Positions 17,001-24,402 of a DNA stretch of 41,825 nt are shown here, in pieces. The notes beneath the pieces were generated by a model. That model made no database searches, had not been told where the DNA came from, and saw only the letters and a program-made list of their open reading frames with translations. Source of the DNA: Limisphaerales bacterium (GTDB taxonomy: Bacteria; Verrucomicrobiota; Verrucomicrobiia; Limisphaerales; UBA11358); NCBI GenBank assembly GCA_003151855.1, contig PLYV01000292.1, positions 1-41,825 on the forward strand, written 5' to 3'. The stretch's first letter is position 1. Each line of letters opens with the position of its first letter. The position numbers and the translations under genes are program-made.

Positions 17001-19497
17001 CAGCCAGATCAATTTGTCCTGGACCGCCAGCCCCGGTGCGATCAGTTACAACATCAGGCAGGCGACCGTCAGCGGCGGGCCTTACACGAACATTGCCGAG
17101 AGCGTGAACACCACGAACTACGCAAGCACCGGTCTGCTTAGCGCCACGACTTATTACTACGTTGTGTCGGCAGTGAACGGCAGCGGTGAGAGCACCAACT
17201 CCGCGCAGGCCAGCGCCACGACTCTGGCGGCTCCGCCCCCCGCGCCGACAGGTTTGACCGCGATCCTGGGCGCGAACCAAGTTTCCCTGAATTGGATGGC
17301 TTCCGTCGCCGCGACGAGTTACAACGTGGAGCGGGCGACCACCAGCGGCGGCCCCTACACCACCGTGGCCTCGGGCGTGACGAGCACCAACTACACGAAC
17401 ACCGGCCTCACCAACGGTGTCACCTACTACTACGTCGTGAGCGCCTCCAACGGCATTGGCACCGGCCCCGATTCCACCGAGGTCTCCGTCACCCCGAGCA
17501 CCTTGGTGGTCCAGCTCAAGTTCGACGAGACTAGCGGCACGATTGCCGCCGACTCCAGCGGCCGCGCCTTTGACGCCACGCTCGTCAACGGCGCGACCTT
17601 TGCCCCCGGAACGTTCGGCAACGCCCTCGTCCTCGTCACGAATTCCTCCGCCAAGTATGCCTGGCTCCCCAACGGTGTCACCAGTGGCATCACCAACTTC
17701 ACCGTCTCCACCTGGGTCTGGATCAACGGCACGTCAAGTAACACTCGGATTTTCGATTTCGGGACAGGCACCGCGAACTACATGGAGATTTGCCCGAAGA
17801 CCTCGGCCAACGGCTTCCTGCGGTATGAAATCGTGTCGGGCGGAACCGTCCAGCAGATCAACACCACTTACACATTCCCAACCGGAGTGTGGACGCATGT
17901 CGCATTAACGCAGTCGGGATCGACGGGAACCCTTTACATCAATGGCACGTCGGTTGGAACCAACGCCGGGCTGACATTGAAGCCGTCGAACTTGGGGACT
18001 ACGACGCTCAATTATATCGGCAGATCCCAGTGGTCCAGCGATCCCTATCTCGACGGCAACCTCGACGACTTCCGTCTCTACAGCCAGGCGATGACCGCCG
18101 GGGAGATCGCCGCGCTCGCCAATCCCGCCGCCGGCGCCCCGATGCAGCTCGCCGCCGTTTCCGGCGACGGTCAGGCCACGCTCACCTGGCTCCCCAACGC
18201 CACGACGAACTACACCGTCAAACGCGCCATCACGAGCGGCGGCCCTTACACCACGATTACCACCGGACTGACGAACCTCATTTACACTGACACCGGCCTC
18301 ACCAATGGCGTCACTTACTACTACGTCGTCAGCGGCGCCAACGCCGGCGGTTCCGGCCCCAACTCCGCCCAAGTCTCCGTCACCCCGAGCGACCTGCGCC
18401 TGCACCTGAAGTTCGACGAAAGTTCGGGCAATGTTGCCGCAGACTCCAGTGTTCGTGGCTTCAACGCCACGCTCGTCAACGCCCCGACCTTCACCGCCGG
18501 CAAAATCAACAACGCGCTTACGGTCAGCAACACCTTGTCGCAATACGCGGCACTGCCGACGGGTGTCGTGAACGGAATGACGAACTTCACCATCATGGGA
18601 TGGGTGAAACTGAACAGCCGGTTGGCGCAGGGGCGTATGTTTGATTTCGGCACGAGCACCGCACCAGGTGCAGGGACCGGGGCTTATATGTTCCTGACGC
18701 CTTACAATGGCAGCAACATGCGTTTTGCAATTACTACAAGCGGGTATAACAACGAGCAGGGAATCAATGTCACCGCTCTCAATACCGGCATTTGGACGCA
18801 TGTGGCCGTCACGCTCTCCGGCACTTCGGCCAAACTTTACGTCAACGGCGTCCTGAGCGGCACCAACAACGCAATGACCCTGAACCCCTCCAGCCTTGGG
18901 GCCACGACCCAGAACTATCTCGGCAAATCGCAATTCAGCGGGGATTCCTATTTCAATGGTTCGTTTGATGATTTCCGCATCTACAGCCGCGCCCTGTCCG
19001 CCGGGGAAATTGCCTTGTTTCAAAACCAGCTCGCCGCCCCGAACGGTCTCGCGGCCACGCCGGGCGACAGCCAGGTCCAACTCACGTGGAACGGCGTGAC
19101 AAGCGCGACCAGCTACACGGTCAGCCGCTCCGTTGACAATGGCGCCTCCTACACCGCCATCGCGCAACTCAGCAGCACAAACTTTACGGATACGAACGTG
19201 ATGAATGGCGGAACCTATTACTACGTCGTCCGCGCGGCGAACTTCGCGGGCGAAAGTCCCGATTCCTCACCCGTCAGCGTGCAGGTTGTTTCGTTGGTCC
19301 CGCCAAACCTGTCGTTCACGATCAGCGGCGGCGAGCTTCAGTTCAGTTGGCCAGGGGACCACATTGGCTGGCGGTTGCAGATGAATACCAGCTTGAGCAC
19401 GACCAACTGGCAGGATGTCCTAGACTCGGATGCCGCGAACTACATTTCGATTCCGCTCACCAACGGCAACGCGTTCTTCCGCTTGGTTTATCCGTGA
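14053..19497 (+). CDS. Giant alginate-lyase-like protein with multiple carbohydrate-binding, Fn3 and LamG modules
   Basis: The 1814-residue product starts with a signal peptide (GWWFVLALVTVILAGSG...AHA). Residues about 40-345 form an (alpha/alpha)-barrel lyase domain of the PF05426 alginate-lyase type, with GPANKGALTMAAGIAIA (Asn192) and GETGRDQGHFF (His247) as likely catalytic blocks. Downstream in order are a DUF1349-like sandwich (about 360-580), Fn3 (581-670), F5/8 type C/CBM32 (677-826), a ricin-type beta-trefoil with repeated QLW motifs (825-964), two Fn3, LamG (1151-1356), Fn3, LamG (1448-1656) and Fn3. A terminal domain ending FFRLVYP closes the protein. The lyase would cleave a uronate-containing polymer by beta-elimination outside the cell; the exact polymer cannot be told. 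The GH88 remnants would once have processed such lyase products. Confidence 0.85.
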   Translation: MKSKFKNSVRGWWFVLALVTVILAGSGFKAHAFIHPCIPLTIEELNTLKASTNQNPWKDGYGYASGISANYTMQGPFATVSRTPDVNLNQWKSDMGAVYGLALKWYLTGDNASAQKSHDILLAWANTQTSFGGQEMALSIGDYAGAYTGGADILRGTWPGWTAADTTTVKNYFLNLHWPACYAGFNSIGPANKGALTMAAGIAIATFCDDTNKFNHVIDNFRTLPASGLPNTLPTGEMGETGRDQGHFFNTLGSMAFLAEVAWNQGIDLYSELDNRLLACGEYYARNTLMTDNPFVTYGSIDYNYWVNNQWVGTYTANRGALYFIQNAYKNRKGLPTPWIDLKLQSQPVDGGNWTLAKTADFTTATPLSPIVLPAVSVASSGLTLLSLGATDIGSSLSYANGVWTLAGSGWGAWGGATHSCQFAYKAITGDCAMVALVNPFPYTGNTAGRMGLMIRDNLSNTNSQNAIVSLSPHSADSGYNFESYQTGWTDNWGGSNWAKRSQTLGLQVSLPYWLKIERIGNHINTYTSPDGANWAPNTSSYYGNGLPSTVYIGLFLCTGVTTNATGTYSNVAFTGGSGGLVTTPAAPAAVFASGSSKVITVRWVPSFGATSYNLLRSTTSGSGYTAIASNLSTATTSYVDTTAVAGTTNYYVVQAVNSVGTSGNSPEFSGSLLPAPMVNLALSGSGTASSNDGGSGWDGPAQAFDNDPGTRWYNGNTHPSPIGWLRYDFGSGIAPVIKRYTVNSADVVGREPTAWQFQGSNDGSTWTTLDTESGQAFSDPYKQKIYNLGNTTAYRYYQLNITAGNGGSLGISELGLWSDSGQAVLNGTYRVVNKKSNKVMDVTGSTNGAPVVQQTFDGGNSQLWNITWQGNGQYRATNVARAKVIDNGGSANAGDNLVIQPSSGGNSQLWSILPDSDGFFRITSANSGLVADVSGGSTANGANIIQGTYNGGDSQLWMPGFAAAPQPIPPAPTGLGAAPASFSQINLSWTASPGAISYNIRQATVSGGPYTNIAESVNTTNYASTGLLSATTYYYVVSAVNGSGESTNSAQASATTLAAPPPAPTGLTAILGANQVSLNWMASVAATSYNVERATTSGGPYTTVASGVTSTNYTNTGLTNGVTYYYVVSASNGIGTGPDSTEVSVTPSTLVVQLKFDETSGTIAADSSGRAFDATLVNGATFAPGTFGNALVLVTNSSAKYAWLPNGVTSGITNFTVSTWVWINGTSSNTRIFDFGTGTANYMEICPKTSANGFLRYEIVSGGTVQQINTTYTFPTGVWTHVALTQSGSTGTLYINGTSVGTNAGLTLKPSNLGTTTLNYIGRSQWSSDPYLDGNLDDFRLYSQAMTAGEIAALANPAAGAPMQLAAVSGDGQATLTWLPNATTNYTVKRAITSGGPYTTITTGLTNLIYTDTGLTNGVTYYYVVSGANAGGSGPNSAQVSVTPSDLRLHLKFDESSGNVAADSSVRGFNATLVNAPTFTAGKINNALTVSNTLSQYAALPTGVVNGMTNFTIMGWVKLNSRLAQGRMFDFGTSTAPGAGTGAYMFLTPYNGSNMRFAITTSGYNNEQGINVTALNTGIWTHVAVTLSGTSAKLYVNGVLSGTNNAMTLNPSSLGATTQNYLGKSQFSGDSYFNGSFDDFRIYSRALSAGEIALFQNQLAAPNGLAATPGDSQVQLTWNGVTSATSYTVSRSVDNGASYTAIAQLSSTNFTDTNVMNGGTYYYVVRAANFAGESPDSSPVSVQVVSLVPPNLSFTISGGELQFSWPGDHIGWRLQMNTSLSTTNWQDVLDSDAANYISIPLTNGNAFFRLVYP
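17230..19025 (+). repeat. Tandem duplication of an Fn3-LamG unit inside the lyase gene
   Basis: Two consecutive units of about 890 bp encode the same pair of domains. TNGVTYYYVVSASNG...LKFDETSG...AADSSGRAFDATLVNG recurs as TNGVTYYYVVSGANAG...LKFDESSG...AADSSVRGFNATLVNA, and both LamG copies end with DDFR(L/I)YS followed by GEIA. The copies have diverged at many positions, so this is an old internal duplication that lengthens the binding stalk. Confidence 0.75.
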
Positions 19498-19498
19498 C

Positions 19499-19669
19499 AA
19501 AACGCTCTCAATCATCATTTGCAATCGCGGCGAAGGTTTTGCTGGCTGTTCAGATCCACGCCAGCAATTTAAGGATGTGGTATTCATCACCCGCAACGAA
19601 ACTGGCCTGCATGTTTCATTGCCGAAAAAATTCGATGGCCAAACCGCCTTCGCGCTGAGAATCCGCTGA
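19499..19669 (+). pseudogene. Possible C-terminal scrap of a glycoside hydrolase
   Basis: In the gap between the lyase and GH43-like genes, one frame ends DVVFITRNETGLHVSLPKK-FDGQTAFALRIR-stop. This has the pattern of the final beta-sandwich strands of enzymes such as GH29 fucosidases (V..T..GL.v.LP......A..L.I). The frame has no start of its own and the match is short. It is best read as leftover sequence from a lost enzyme gene. Confidence 0.25.
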
Positions 19670-19672
19670 ATC

Positions 19673-20617
19673 ATGAAGAAGCGCTTTACGACATTGAGCA
19701 GATATGTTCGGTCACCGCTTAAGGCCGTGGCAATGGCATGGCTGGCATTTCAAACCGTGCAAGTGACGCTCGCCGCCACGCTGCCAGTGTATGTCTTTGC
19801 GTCGTTCACAGGAGATACTGCGAACGACATGAAGTTGCGGATTTATACCTCGGCGGACGCGACCAATTTCACGCTCTACGCCGATACGGGCTATGGCGGG
19901 CCGCCCGGCTGCTCCTTGCGTGATCCCAGCATCATGAAACACACGGACGGCAGGTATTACGTCGTGTTTACCTCCCCGCCTTACAACCAGCCTTACGCGA
20001 ACCAGAATTTTGTCGGCCTGGCTTGGAGCACCAACTTGCAGACGTGGAATACCATACCCTCAATATACACGACCAATATCCCCGGAGTGAAGTTAAGCTG
20101 GGCTCCCGAATGGGTGGTGGACGGCAGCGGCATACCGAAGTTCACGGTCAATTGTTCGTCAGCCAGCAGTGATTTACGGCCTTATCTTTATATGGCGACT
20201 AATAGTGATTTGACTGGCTGGAGCGGGCCGGTGGACATCGGTATTGGTTCGATGTATCTCGACACTCAGGTTCTCAAGATGGGCAATACCTGGCATTGCT
20301 TTACCAAAAGCAACTTATTGCAGCACGCGACCGCGCCGGCGATCACCGGGCCGTGGACGTGGCTGCCCGATCGCGCGGACTGGGCGAATATGGAAGGGCC
20401 TTGCGCGGTTCAAGTGTCCAATGGTTCATGGATGATGTATGTGGATCCGATGTATGACGTGGCTCAATACATGACCAGCCTGGATTTGACCAATTGGTCG
20501 TCGCCATTTTATCTGCCGGGACCGGGAACTATTCTCAAGCATGGAACGGTCATCCGGGATGATGCCTTCAATCTTCCTCCGGTCGGATTGAGGCCGGCAA
20601 TTGCAATCCGACCTTGA
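19673..20617 (+). CDS. Secreted GH43-like five-bladed beta-propeller hydrolase
   Basis: The 314-residue product begins with a long signal peptide (to about residue 35, VTLAA). The rest is a five-bladed propeller of the GH43/GH117 superfamily, which typically removes arabinose, xylose or galactose residues from plant polysaccharides. Candidate catalytic residues are Asp84 in SLRDPSIM (base), Asp197 in YLDTQVLK (pKa modulator) and Glu241 in NMEGPCAV (acid). SWAPEWVV is a further family-typical block. The end (FNLPPVGLRPAIAIRP) is low in pattern and is encoded by two overlapping hairpins, so the natural C-terminus may have been altered. It is the first of five same-strand hydrolase genes; the next starts 38 nt downstream. 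The specific subfamily and sugar are not assigned. Confidence 0.78.
   Translation: MKKRFTTLSRYVRSPLKAVAMAWLAFQTVQVTLAATLPVYVFASFTGDTANDMKLRIYTSADATNFTLYADTGYGGPPGCSLRDPSIMKHTDGRYYVVFTSPPYNQPYANQNFVGLAWSTNLQTWNTIPSIYTTNIPGVKLSWAPEWVVDGSGIPKFTVNCSSASSDLRPYLYMATNSDLTGWSGPVDIGIGSMYLDTQVLKMGNTWHCFTKSNLLQHATAPAITGPWTWLPDRADWANMEGPCAVQVSNGSWMMYVDPMYDVAQYMTSLDLTNWSSPFYLPGPGTILKHGTVIRDDAFNLPPVGLRPAIAIRP
20581..20613 (+). promoter_or_regulatory. 9-bp hairpin in the 3' end of the GH43-like gene
   Basis: GGTCGGATT (20581-20589) pairs perfectly with AATCCGACC (20605-20613). The stem lies inside the coding frame and its last three bases are also the first three of the terminator stem that follows. The two structures therefore compete at their junction, which could modulate termination. 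Confidence 0.45.
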
Positions 20618-20635
20618 ATTTTCAAGGTTTTTTTT
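20611..20635 (+). terminator. Intrinsic terminator overlapping the GH43-like stop codon
   Basis: ACCTTGAA (20611-20618) pairs with TTCAAGGT (20621-20628) and is followed by an unbroken run of T to 20635. The stop codon TGA at 20615-20617 lies in the left arm, so a terminating ribosome would cover the stem. Placed 21 nt before the GH97 start, it could uncouple or attenuate transcription of the four genes downstream. Confidence 0.7.
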
Positions 20636-20655
20636 AAATGACACATTGATTTACC

Positions 20656-22683
20656 ATGACTGCTAAAATTCCACACCAAACTTGCACCGCACTGGCTTTA
20701 ATTTTCCTGGGTTGGTCACTTTCCATCTTGAGCGTGCCCGCCGCCGAACAGCGGCTGGCATCGCCGGATGGCAATCTGGCCGTGGTGGTCTCAGATGAAC
20801 ACGGCCTGCATTTTCGCGTGGAGGCGGATGGTAAAAACGTGCTCACCAATTCGCCGCTCGGCCTCGAATTCAAGGATGGAACGAAACTCGGCTCGGCGGC
20901 GGTCATCACCAAACCCCGGACCAAGCAACACGACGGCCAATGGGAGAATCGTTTTGGCAACCGCCGGATCGTGACGGATCGCTACCGTGAATTGCAATTG
21001 ACGCTGAAAGAAACCGGCGCTTCATCGCGCATCTTCGGTTTGATTGTGCGCGCTTACAACAACGGCGTGGCTTTTCGCTACGACTTGCCGGCGCGTTCGG
21101 GTTTGGGGGAATTTGTGCTGACGAACGAGCTGACGGAATTCCGTTTTGCAGACGATTACCGGTGTTGGGCCGGCGAAGAATCGGCCTGCGCGGAAAACCA
21201 CTATCCGGAAACGAAATTGAGCGCGATTTCGGCGGGCAAACCCGGCCATCCATTCCAAAGCGTGCTTCCGTTGCTGGTCGAAACGCCGGCGGGCTATATC
21301 GCGATTGCAGAATCTGATTTGTTGGACTGGTCGGGAATGTCTGTCACCGGCACGGGAACATCCGCCGTCAAAGCGACGCTCGACCGGCGTTCGGATGGAA
21401 ACGGGCTGGTCGTTTCCGCCGCGCCGCGTGTCAGTCCGTGGCGCGTGGTGATGTTCGGTCGGCAGGCCGCCGATCTGGTGAGTTCGGATTTCATCGCCAC
21501 GCTCGCCACGCCGAGTCGTTTGAAGGACATTTCGTGGATCAAGCCCGGCGCCAGTGCGTGGGATGCTTGGTGGACCGGCGTCAATCCTTACGATTCCGAT
21601 CCGAAACATCGGGCCGTTGAAGCGCGCGGCACCACGCCGTCCGACAAGGAATACATTGATCTCGCGGCGGAGATGGGCTGGCCGTATCAACTGGTGGATT
21701 GGTATTGGTATGAAGGAATGACCAGCTACAACAAATCGCTGCATTCACCGCCCAACGCGGTCGAAGCCGATTTCACCAAGGCGGTTCCGGCCGTCAATGT
21801 TCCCGAATTGATCCAATATGCGAAATCGAAAAACGTCCGGCTGCTGGTCTGGGCACACTCGCTCGACATCGAGACGTTTGGAATCGAAAAGGCGCTGGCA
21901 TATCTCGCTGGCCAGGGCTTCGCCGGGGTGAAAATTGATTTCATCAACAGCCAGTCGCAGGAGACGGTGCAATGGTGCGGAAAAGTTTTGGCGACGGCGG
22001 CGAAACATCATCTGCTGATTGATTTTCACGGCACTTACAAACCGACCGGACTCGCGCGCACCTATCCGAATTTCATCACGCAGGAGGGCGTGCTCGGCAA
22101 CGAATACGACAAGCTTGGCGGCAACCGCTGCACGCCGCTGCATGCCGCCACGCTGCCGTTCACGCGCGCGTTGCTCGGGCCGATGGACTTCACGCCCGGC
22201 GGTTTTCTGAATCGCGCACCGAAGGATTTCAAGGCCACCGCGCCGGCGCAGGTCATGGGCACGCGGGCGCGCCAGCTCGCGCTGACGGTGATTTATCCCA
22301 GTCCCCTGCTCGTGCTGTGCGACAGCCCGGCGAATTATCGCGGCCAGCCCGGCGTTGAGTTTCTCCGCGCCATTCCCACGGTGTGGGATGAAACGGTCGT
22401 GCTCTCCGGCGAAGTCGGCAAATCCATCGCCCTCGCGCGTCGCTCGGGAAATCGCTGGTATCTCGCCGCGATGAATGGCGACGACGCGGCGACGCTGAAC
22501 TTGCCGTTGAAATATTTAGGCAAGGGCCAATGGACGCTGCGGAGTTTTACCGACCGCGTTGATGGAAAACCTGACGAGGTTGTCGAATCAAGCCAGCTGG
22601 TGGACGCGTCCACGGTTCTGCCGGTGAAGTTTTCCGCAGCGGGCGGATTTGCCGCCGAGTTGACGCCAGCGAAAACAAACTGA
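20656..22683 (+). CDS. GH97 family alpha-glycosidase (probably retaining, alpha-galactosidase type)
   Basis: The 675-residue product has a signal peptide (ALALIFLGWSLSILSVPAA). It is followed by the N-terminal beta-supersandwich (RLASPDGNLAVVV) and the catalytic barrel (ASAWDAWWTG, GWPYQLVDWYWYEGM, GVKIDFINSQSQ, LIDFHGTYKPTGL, TQEGVLGNEY, PMDFTPGGF). This is the family of SusB, and length and block order are typical. The barrel has Asp428 in VKIDF and Glu477 in TQEG. Retaining GH97 alpha-galactosidases use an Asp nucleophile in this region, whereas inverting alpha-glucosidases use Glu residues, so a retaining enzyme is favoured. The next gene starts 1 nt after the stop codon, which indicates a shared transcript. 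Action is expected in the periplasm or outside the cell. Confidence 0.92.
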   Translation: MTAKIPHQTCTALALIFLGWSLSILSVPAAEQRLASPDGNLAVVVSDEHGLHFRVEADGKNVLTNSPLGLEFKDGTKLGSAAVITKPRTKQHDGQWENRFGNRRIVTDRYRELQLTLKETGASSRIFGLIVRAYNNGVAFRYDLPARSGLGEFVLTNELTEFRFADDYRCWAGEESACAENHYPETKLSAISAGKPGHPFQSVLPLLVETPAGYIAIAESDLLDWSGMSVTGTGTSAVKATLDRRSDGNGLVVSAAPRVSPWRVVMFGRQAADLVSSDFIATLATPSRLKDISWIKPGASAWDAWWTGVNPYDSDPKHRAVEARGTTPSDKEYIDLAAEMGWPYQLVDWYWYEGMTSYNKSLHSPPNAVEADFTKAVPAVNVPELIQYAKSKNVRLLVWAHSLDIETFGIEKALAYLAGQGFAGVKIDFINSQSQETVQWCGKVLATAAKHHLLIDFHGTYKPTGLARTYPNFITQEGVLGNEYDKLGGNRCTPLHAATLPFTRALLGPMDFTPGGFLNRAPKDFKATAPAQVMGTRARQLALTVIYPSPLLVLCDSPANYRGQPGVEFLRAIPTVWDETVVLSGEVGKSIALARRSGNRWYLAAMNGDDAATLNLPLKYLGKGQWTLRSFTDRVDGKPDEVVESSQLVDASTVLPVKFSAAGGFAAELTPAKTN

Positions 22684-22684
22684 A

Positions 22685-24334
22685 ATGACTAGAAGATTTC
22701 AGATTCACAAGCTGGTCATTGCGGCGGTCCTGCTTGCCGGCCTCGTTCAAGCGTTCGCTGACGAACCGGCTGGCGCGTGGGGCAACTGGACTCGCTGGGG
22801 CGACCAGGGCGACGGAACGTATCGCAATCCCGTCCTGCCTGCCGATTACAGTGATCTCGACTGCATTCGCGTCGGCTCGGATTACTACGCGATTTCCTCC
22901 ACGTTCCAATATTCGCCGGGCATGGTGATTCTGCATTCGAAGGATCTGGCCAACTGGCGCATTCTCGGACACGTCATTGATGATGTGACGCAGATTGGGC
23001 CGGAGCTGAATTGGGATCGCATGAACCGCTATGGCCGCGGCGTGTGGGCGGGCGCAATTTGTCATCACGGCGGAAAATTCTGGGTTTATTTCGGCACGCC
23101 GGACGAAGGTTATTTCATGAGCGTGGCGGAAGATCCGGCCGGGCCGTGGGCGCCGCTGCATCGCGTCATGGGTGAAGCTGGCTGGGACGATTGCTGTCCG
23201 TTCTGGGATGATGACGGCCAGGGTTACTTCGTGGGAACGCATTTCAAGGACGGCTACAAGACCTGGCTGTTCAAACTGACGCCGGATGGACGCGATCTTG
23301 TCAAGGATTGGCGCGTGTTGCTGAACGAAGGCGCGGGACGCGAAGCCAACAAACTCTACAAGATCAACGGCACCTACTATCACTTGTTCAGCGAACACAA
23401 GCCGGACATGGGCCGTTATGTGATGATGCAACGCGCCACGAACATTGCCGGGCCATACACCGAGAAGCGCCAACTCAGCCATGCGCAGCCCGAAGCTCGC
23501 GAGCCGAACCAAGGCGGCCTCGTGCAGACGGAGCAGGGTGGCTGGTATTTCTTCACGCATCATGGTGCCGGCGATTGGGAAGGCCGTTGCGCGAGTTTAT
23601 TGCCGATCACTTGGGTGGACGGCTGGCCGATCATCGGCAACGTCGCCAGCGACGGCCTCGGCACGATGGTTTGGTCGGGGCGCAAGCCGGTAGCAAATTT
23701 GCCAATCGTCACGCCACAGAGCGATGACAATTTCAACAATCCGAAACTCGGCGTGCAGTGGGAATGGAATTACCAGCCGCGCGCGGACAAGTGGTCGCTG
23801 ACGGAACGTCCGGGCTTCCTGCGGCTGCTTGCGTTTCGTCCGTTGCGTCCCGATGATTTGCTGAAGGCGGGGAACACGCTCACGCAGCGTTCCTTTAGAA
23901 CCGCCAGCAATTGCGTCGTGCTCAAGCTCGATTTCTCTGGTTTCTCCGATGGCCAGAAGGCCGGGCTTTGTCATTTTGCCGGGACGCATTCCGCTCTTGG
24001 TGTCGTGCAGGATGGCCAGACGCGGCGCATCGAATACCGCGAGAACGGCCATCTCACCGTCGGCCCCGAAATCACGGACGACCAGTTGTGGTTAAAATCA
24101 AGCTGGGGACTCGATGGCCGCAGCCGCTACGCCTGCAGCACTGACGGGAAAAATTTCACCGACTTCGGTCCCGAGTATCAACTGTCTTGGGGCAACTATC
24201 GCGGTGATCGGATTGGCATTTACAATTTCAACACGAAACAAGACGCTGGCTATGTTGACGTGGATTTCTGCAACTATAATTACACCGGTGGTTCAACGCC
24301 GGACTCCAAGCCGATTACTTCGTCGTCATATTGA
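22685..24334 (+). CDS. Secreted GH43 beta-xylosidase/alpha-L-arabinofuranosidase
   Basis: The 549-residue product has a signal peptide (LVIAAVLLAGLVQAFA), a GH43 propeller (about 35-320) and a C-terminal beta-sandwich (about 340-530, NFNNPKLGVQWEWNYQP) as in two-domain GH43 enzymes. The propeller shows YRNPVLPADYSDLDCIRVG (base Asp57 or Asp59), WDDCCPFWDDDG (Asp168/169) and GREANKLYKINGTYYH (acid Glu220), so the catalytic triad is present. Such enzymes release arabinose or xylose from arabinan, arabinoxylan or their oligomers. The start lies 1 nt after the GH97 stop, and the next open frame begins immediately at its own stop codon, so it sits in the middle of an operon. Its tail PDSKPITSSSY resembles the tail of the GH35 protein. 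Confidence 0.9.
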   Translation: MTRRFQIHKLVIAAVLLAGLVQAFADEPAGAWGNWTRWGDQGDGTYRNPVLPADYSDLDCIRVGSDYYAISSTFQYSPGMVILHSKDLANWRILGHVIDDVTQIGPELNWDRMNRYGRGVWAGAICHHGGKFWVYFGTPDEGYFMSVAEDPAGPWAPLHRVMGEAGWDDCCPFWDDDGQGYFVGTHFKDGYKTWLFKLTPDGRDLVKDWRVLLNEGAGREANKLYKINGTYYHLFSEHKPDMGRYVMMQRATNIAGPYTEKRQLSHAQPEAREPNQGGLVQTEQGGWYFFTHHGAGDWEGRCASLLPITWVDGWPIIGNVASDGLGTMVWSGRKPVANLPIVTPQSDDNFNNPKLGVQWEWNYQPRADKWSLTERPGFLRLLAFRPLRPDDLLKAGNTLTQRSFRTASNCVVLKLDFSGFSDGQKAGLCHFAGTHSALGVVQDGQTRRIEYRENGHLTVGPEITDDQLWLKSSWGLDGRSRYACSTDGKNFTDFGPEYQLSWGNYRGDRIGIYNFNTKQDAGYVDVDFCNYNYTGGSTPDSKPITSSSY

Positions 24335-24371
24335 ATGACCGCTCCTCTGGATTTCGGAATTCAATCACCAC

Positions 24372-24402
24372 CAAATATGAATAGAATCAAAATCGTCCTG
24401 CT
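24372..24402 (+). repeat. Direct repeat copy 1 at the GH35 start
   Basis: The 31 nt covering the GH35 start codon and its first residues recur at 26963-26993 with one mismatch. Weaker similarity continues upstream, through the preceding gene's 3' end, so the whole gene junction appears duplicated. Confidence 0.8.

Noticed and set aside
16048-19167. Long minus-strand frames of 410 and 420 residues
   Set aside because: Both are antisense to the modular lyase gene, whose domains are clear on the plus strand; the minus frames have no domain pattern.
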